Source: DATARN01 sp963851105 (lineage in GTDB: Bacteria; Actinomycetota; Acidimicrobiia; Acidimicrobiales; Palsa-688). From it: a stretch of 35,363 nt of DNA. The notes beneath the pieces were generated by a model. It saw only the letters and a list, made by a program, of their open reading frames with translations. It searched no databases and was not told the origin of the DNA. The position numbers and the translations under genes were made by a program. Each line of letters starts with the position of its first letter. The first letter of the stretch is position 1. Positions 34,222-35,363 of this stretch are shown piece after piece. The stretch is from the NCBI GenBank assembly GCA_963851105.1, contig CAWKNP010000006.1, positions 1 to 35,363 on the forward strand. Direction: 5' to 3'.

Positions 34222-34981
34222 ATGGCGGAACGCTTGAAGTCCCGCACCTACGCCCGGTTCCGCTGGTCGCATCGGGGCCCGGTGCACCGCCGTGCCGTCC
34301 GCATCTACAACACCGTGATGACGGCGCTCCCCTTGCCCTGAAATACCGACTCGGCAATCGCGCCCGGCGCCGGCGGCCGCCGTATTGCTACGTGCGACCG
34401 GGATCTGTCGTCGTCCAGGTGGGTGCGCCACAAGACACGTTGCTTGCCGGCCGGTCGCGTGCCATGCATTTCGCGCTGCTCGCCAAGCGTAGCGGCAAGG
34501 TCCTGGCGGTCGAGCCCGACAGCGCCAGTGCGAAGCGGCTGCAGGAGGTGGCCGCCCGCCAAGGCGTAAGCCAGTTGATCGTCCATCATGGTGCCGCATG
34601 GTCCGATGCGACGACGCTGGTCCTCTACGTCGACGACAGGCACCCAGCGAGCAACTTCACGGCCGGTTGCGCCGACTATCAGGAAGGTGAGCTGGCCCGG
34701 TTCCAAAGACTAGAATTGCCCGCCCCCGGCCCCTTGACGACATTCTGGCCGAGCATGGAATCGCGCAGGTGGATCTGATCAGCATCACGACGAATGGGGC
34801 CGAAAAGGAGATCCTGACTGGACTTTCCGACACCATCACGCGTGGTGTCCTCTATATCTGCCTTGCCAGGACGAGCGATCTCGAATCGTTCGCACCGACC
34901 CTGTCGGGCCTCAGGGTCGAATTCCTCTCTCACGACGACCGGGGTTTCACCTTCCAACAGAAGCGGTCGGTCGAGCCGTGA
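34222..34981 (+). pseudogene. FkbM-like methyltransferase, two frameshifts
   Basis: From ATG 34222 the frame reads MAERLKSRTYARFRWSHRGP and stops at 34339-34341. The continuation LALKYRLGNRARRRR and VVVQVGAPQDTLLAGRSRAM, then LLAKRSGKVLAVEPDSASAK, is in the next frame (GTG 34392 is an internal start). The last part, LDDILAEHGIAQVDLISITT and NGAEKEILTGL to the stop at 34979-34981, needs a second change near 34715-34735. Both breaks lie in C-rich runs. Repaired, it would be about 252 residues. VVVQVGAP (not VxxDVGAN) and ITTNGAEKEIL (in place of KIDVEGAE-x-x-L) depart from the usual FkbM motifs. Confidence 0.68.
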
Positions 34982-35363
34982 CACTCCTCGCCCAAGGGTC
35001 CGTCTGATGGGATCAAGGCGAGACCATCGTGCCGACACCATCATGCTGCTATTTAGGCCGGTGCCCACAGCGAGTCGGGACCAAACGTCGTCAGGCCCAC
35101 GGTGCCTTCGACCTCGGCTTCCGCGACGACCTCGATCACAACCACAACAACGACCACGACCAGGACCAGGAGGTTGCTTTCACCACGGCCTTGATCGCCT
35201 GCGACGGTACGTGCCGGTGCGTGGCCCCCTTCGGGCGGCGGCCCCCTGCTCGGAGGACGCAAAACCCCTATGCCTGGGCCGCAGGACGGCGCCGACAACA
35301 TGGTCGTCGACCGCTGGGACGGCAAGTCCTGGCAGGTCGCCTGGACCGGCCGAACAGAACTCT
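34982..35363. other. Window end, no assigned gene
   Basis: No convincing gene is seen in these 382 bases. A plus-strand frame holds a Thr-rich run (about 35130-35165, a string of ACC/ACA/ACG codons) like linkers of secreted proteins. The last 85 bases encode a protein-like NMVVDRWDGKSWQV in one frame that may continue beyond the window. The minus-strand frame with a Val run is the antisense of the Thr-rich stretch. Confidence 0.4.

Noticed and set aside
35053..35325. Minus-strand 90-codon frame with a poly-Val run
   Set aside because: The Val run is the antisense of a Thr-codon-rich tract; the rest has no protein-like pattern.
1..35363. tRNA, rRNA, riboswitch or replication origin
   Set aside because: I looked for conserved tRNA arms, rRNA stretches and DnaA-box clusters and saw none; a covariance-model scan would be decisive.

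Overview
The window is GC-rich DNA (about two-thirds GC or more by eye) with many GTG starts, compact directons and start/stop overlaps. The proteins point to an actinobacterium, perhaps of the Acidimicrobiia type, but no rRNA, tRNA or marker gene fixes the taxon. The content is a cell-surface or exopolysaccharide assembly locus. It has a chain-length/tyrosine-kinase protein, a Wzy/WaaL-like polymerase or ligase, a Wzx-like flippase, an undecaprenyl-phosphate sugar-1-phosphate transferase, four glycosyltransferases, and an unusual number of methyltransferases: six FkbM-type and five other SAM-dependent, some broken. No nucleotide-sugar biosynthesis genes are visible.

Layout. Positions 2-5593 hold the BY-kinase (-), FkbM (+), Wzy-like protein (-), FkbM (+) and a class I methyltransferase (-). 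Positions 5706-12128 form a plus-strand cluster: GT61, methyltransferase, FkbM, flippase, GT4, a threefold 84-bp repeat with palindromes, then FkbM. Positions 12125-17159 form a minus-strand operon with four-base or very short junctions: GT4, GT4, methyltransferase, FkbM, methyltransferase. Positions 17278-19592 hold a Cys-rich/coiled-coil protein of unknown role, divergent from the initiating sugar transferase. Positions 19887-24936 hold an unrecognised module: a 932-residue multi-pass protein with TPR-like repeats, a translationally coupled 275-residue protein, and a secreted Ala/Ser-rich protein. Positions 25150-29005 carry two tandem DUF4012 proteins, followed by another methyltransferase (-) and a phospholipase C-type phosphoesterase (+). 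From about 31.65 kb to the end the sequence is decayed: a transposase relic, a shattered lower-GC secreted-protein gene, a shattered minus-strand gene and a broken FkbM gene.

Inferred working order: the sugar transferase primes the lipid carrier, GT4 and GT61 enzymes extend the repeat unit, the methyltransferases decorate it, the flippase exports it, the Wzy-like protein polymerises or ligates it, and the Wzz/BY-kinase sets chain length. DUF4012 proteins often sit in such loci, but their task is unknown.

Frame breaks are a recurring theme. Several otherwise well-conserved proteins change frame at one point (near 9.98, 10.36, 18.26, 29.25 and 30.2 kb, and possibly 27.01 kb). Four of these are explained by one extra base. 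Density rises sharply after 29 kb. Real decay and sequence or assembly error cannot be separated without reads.
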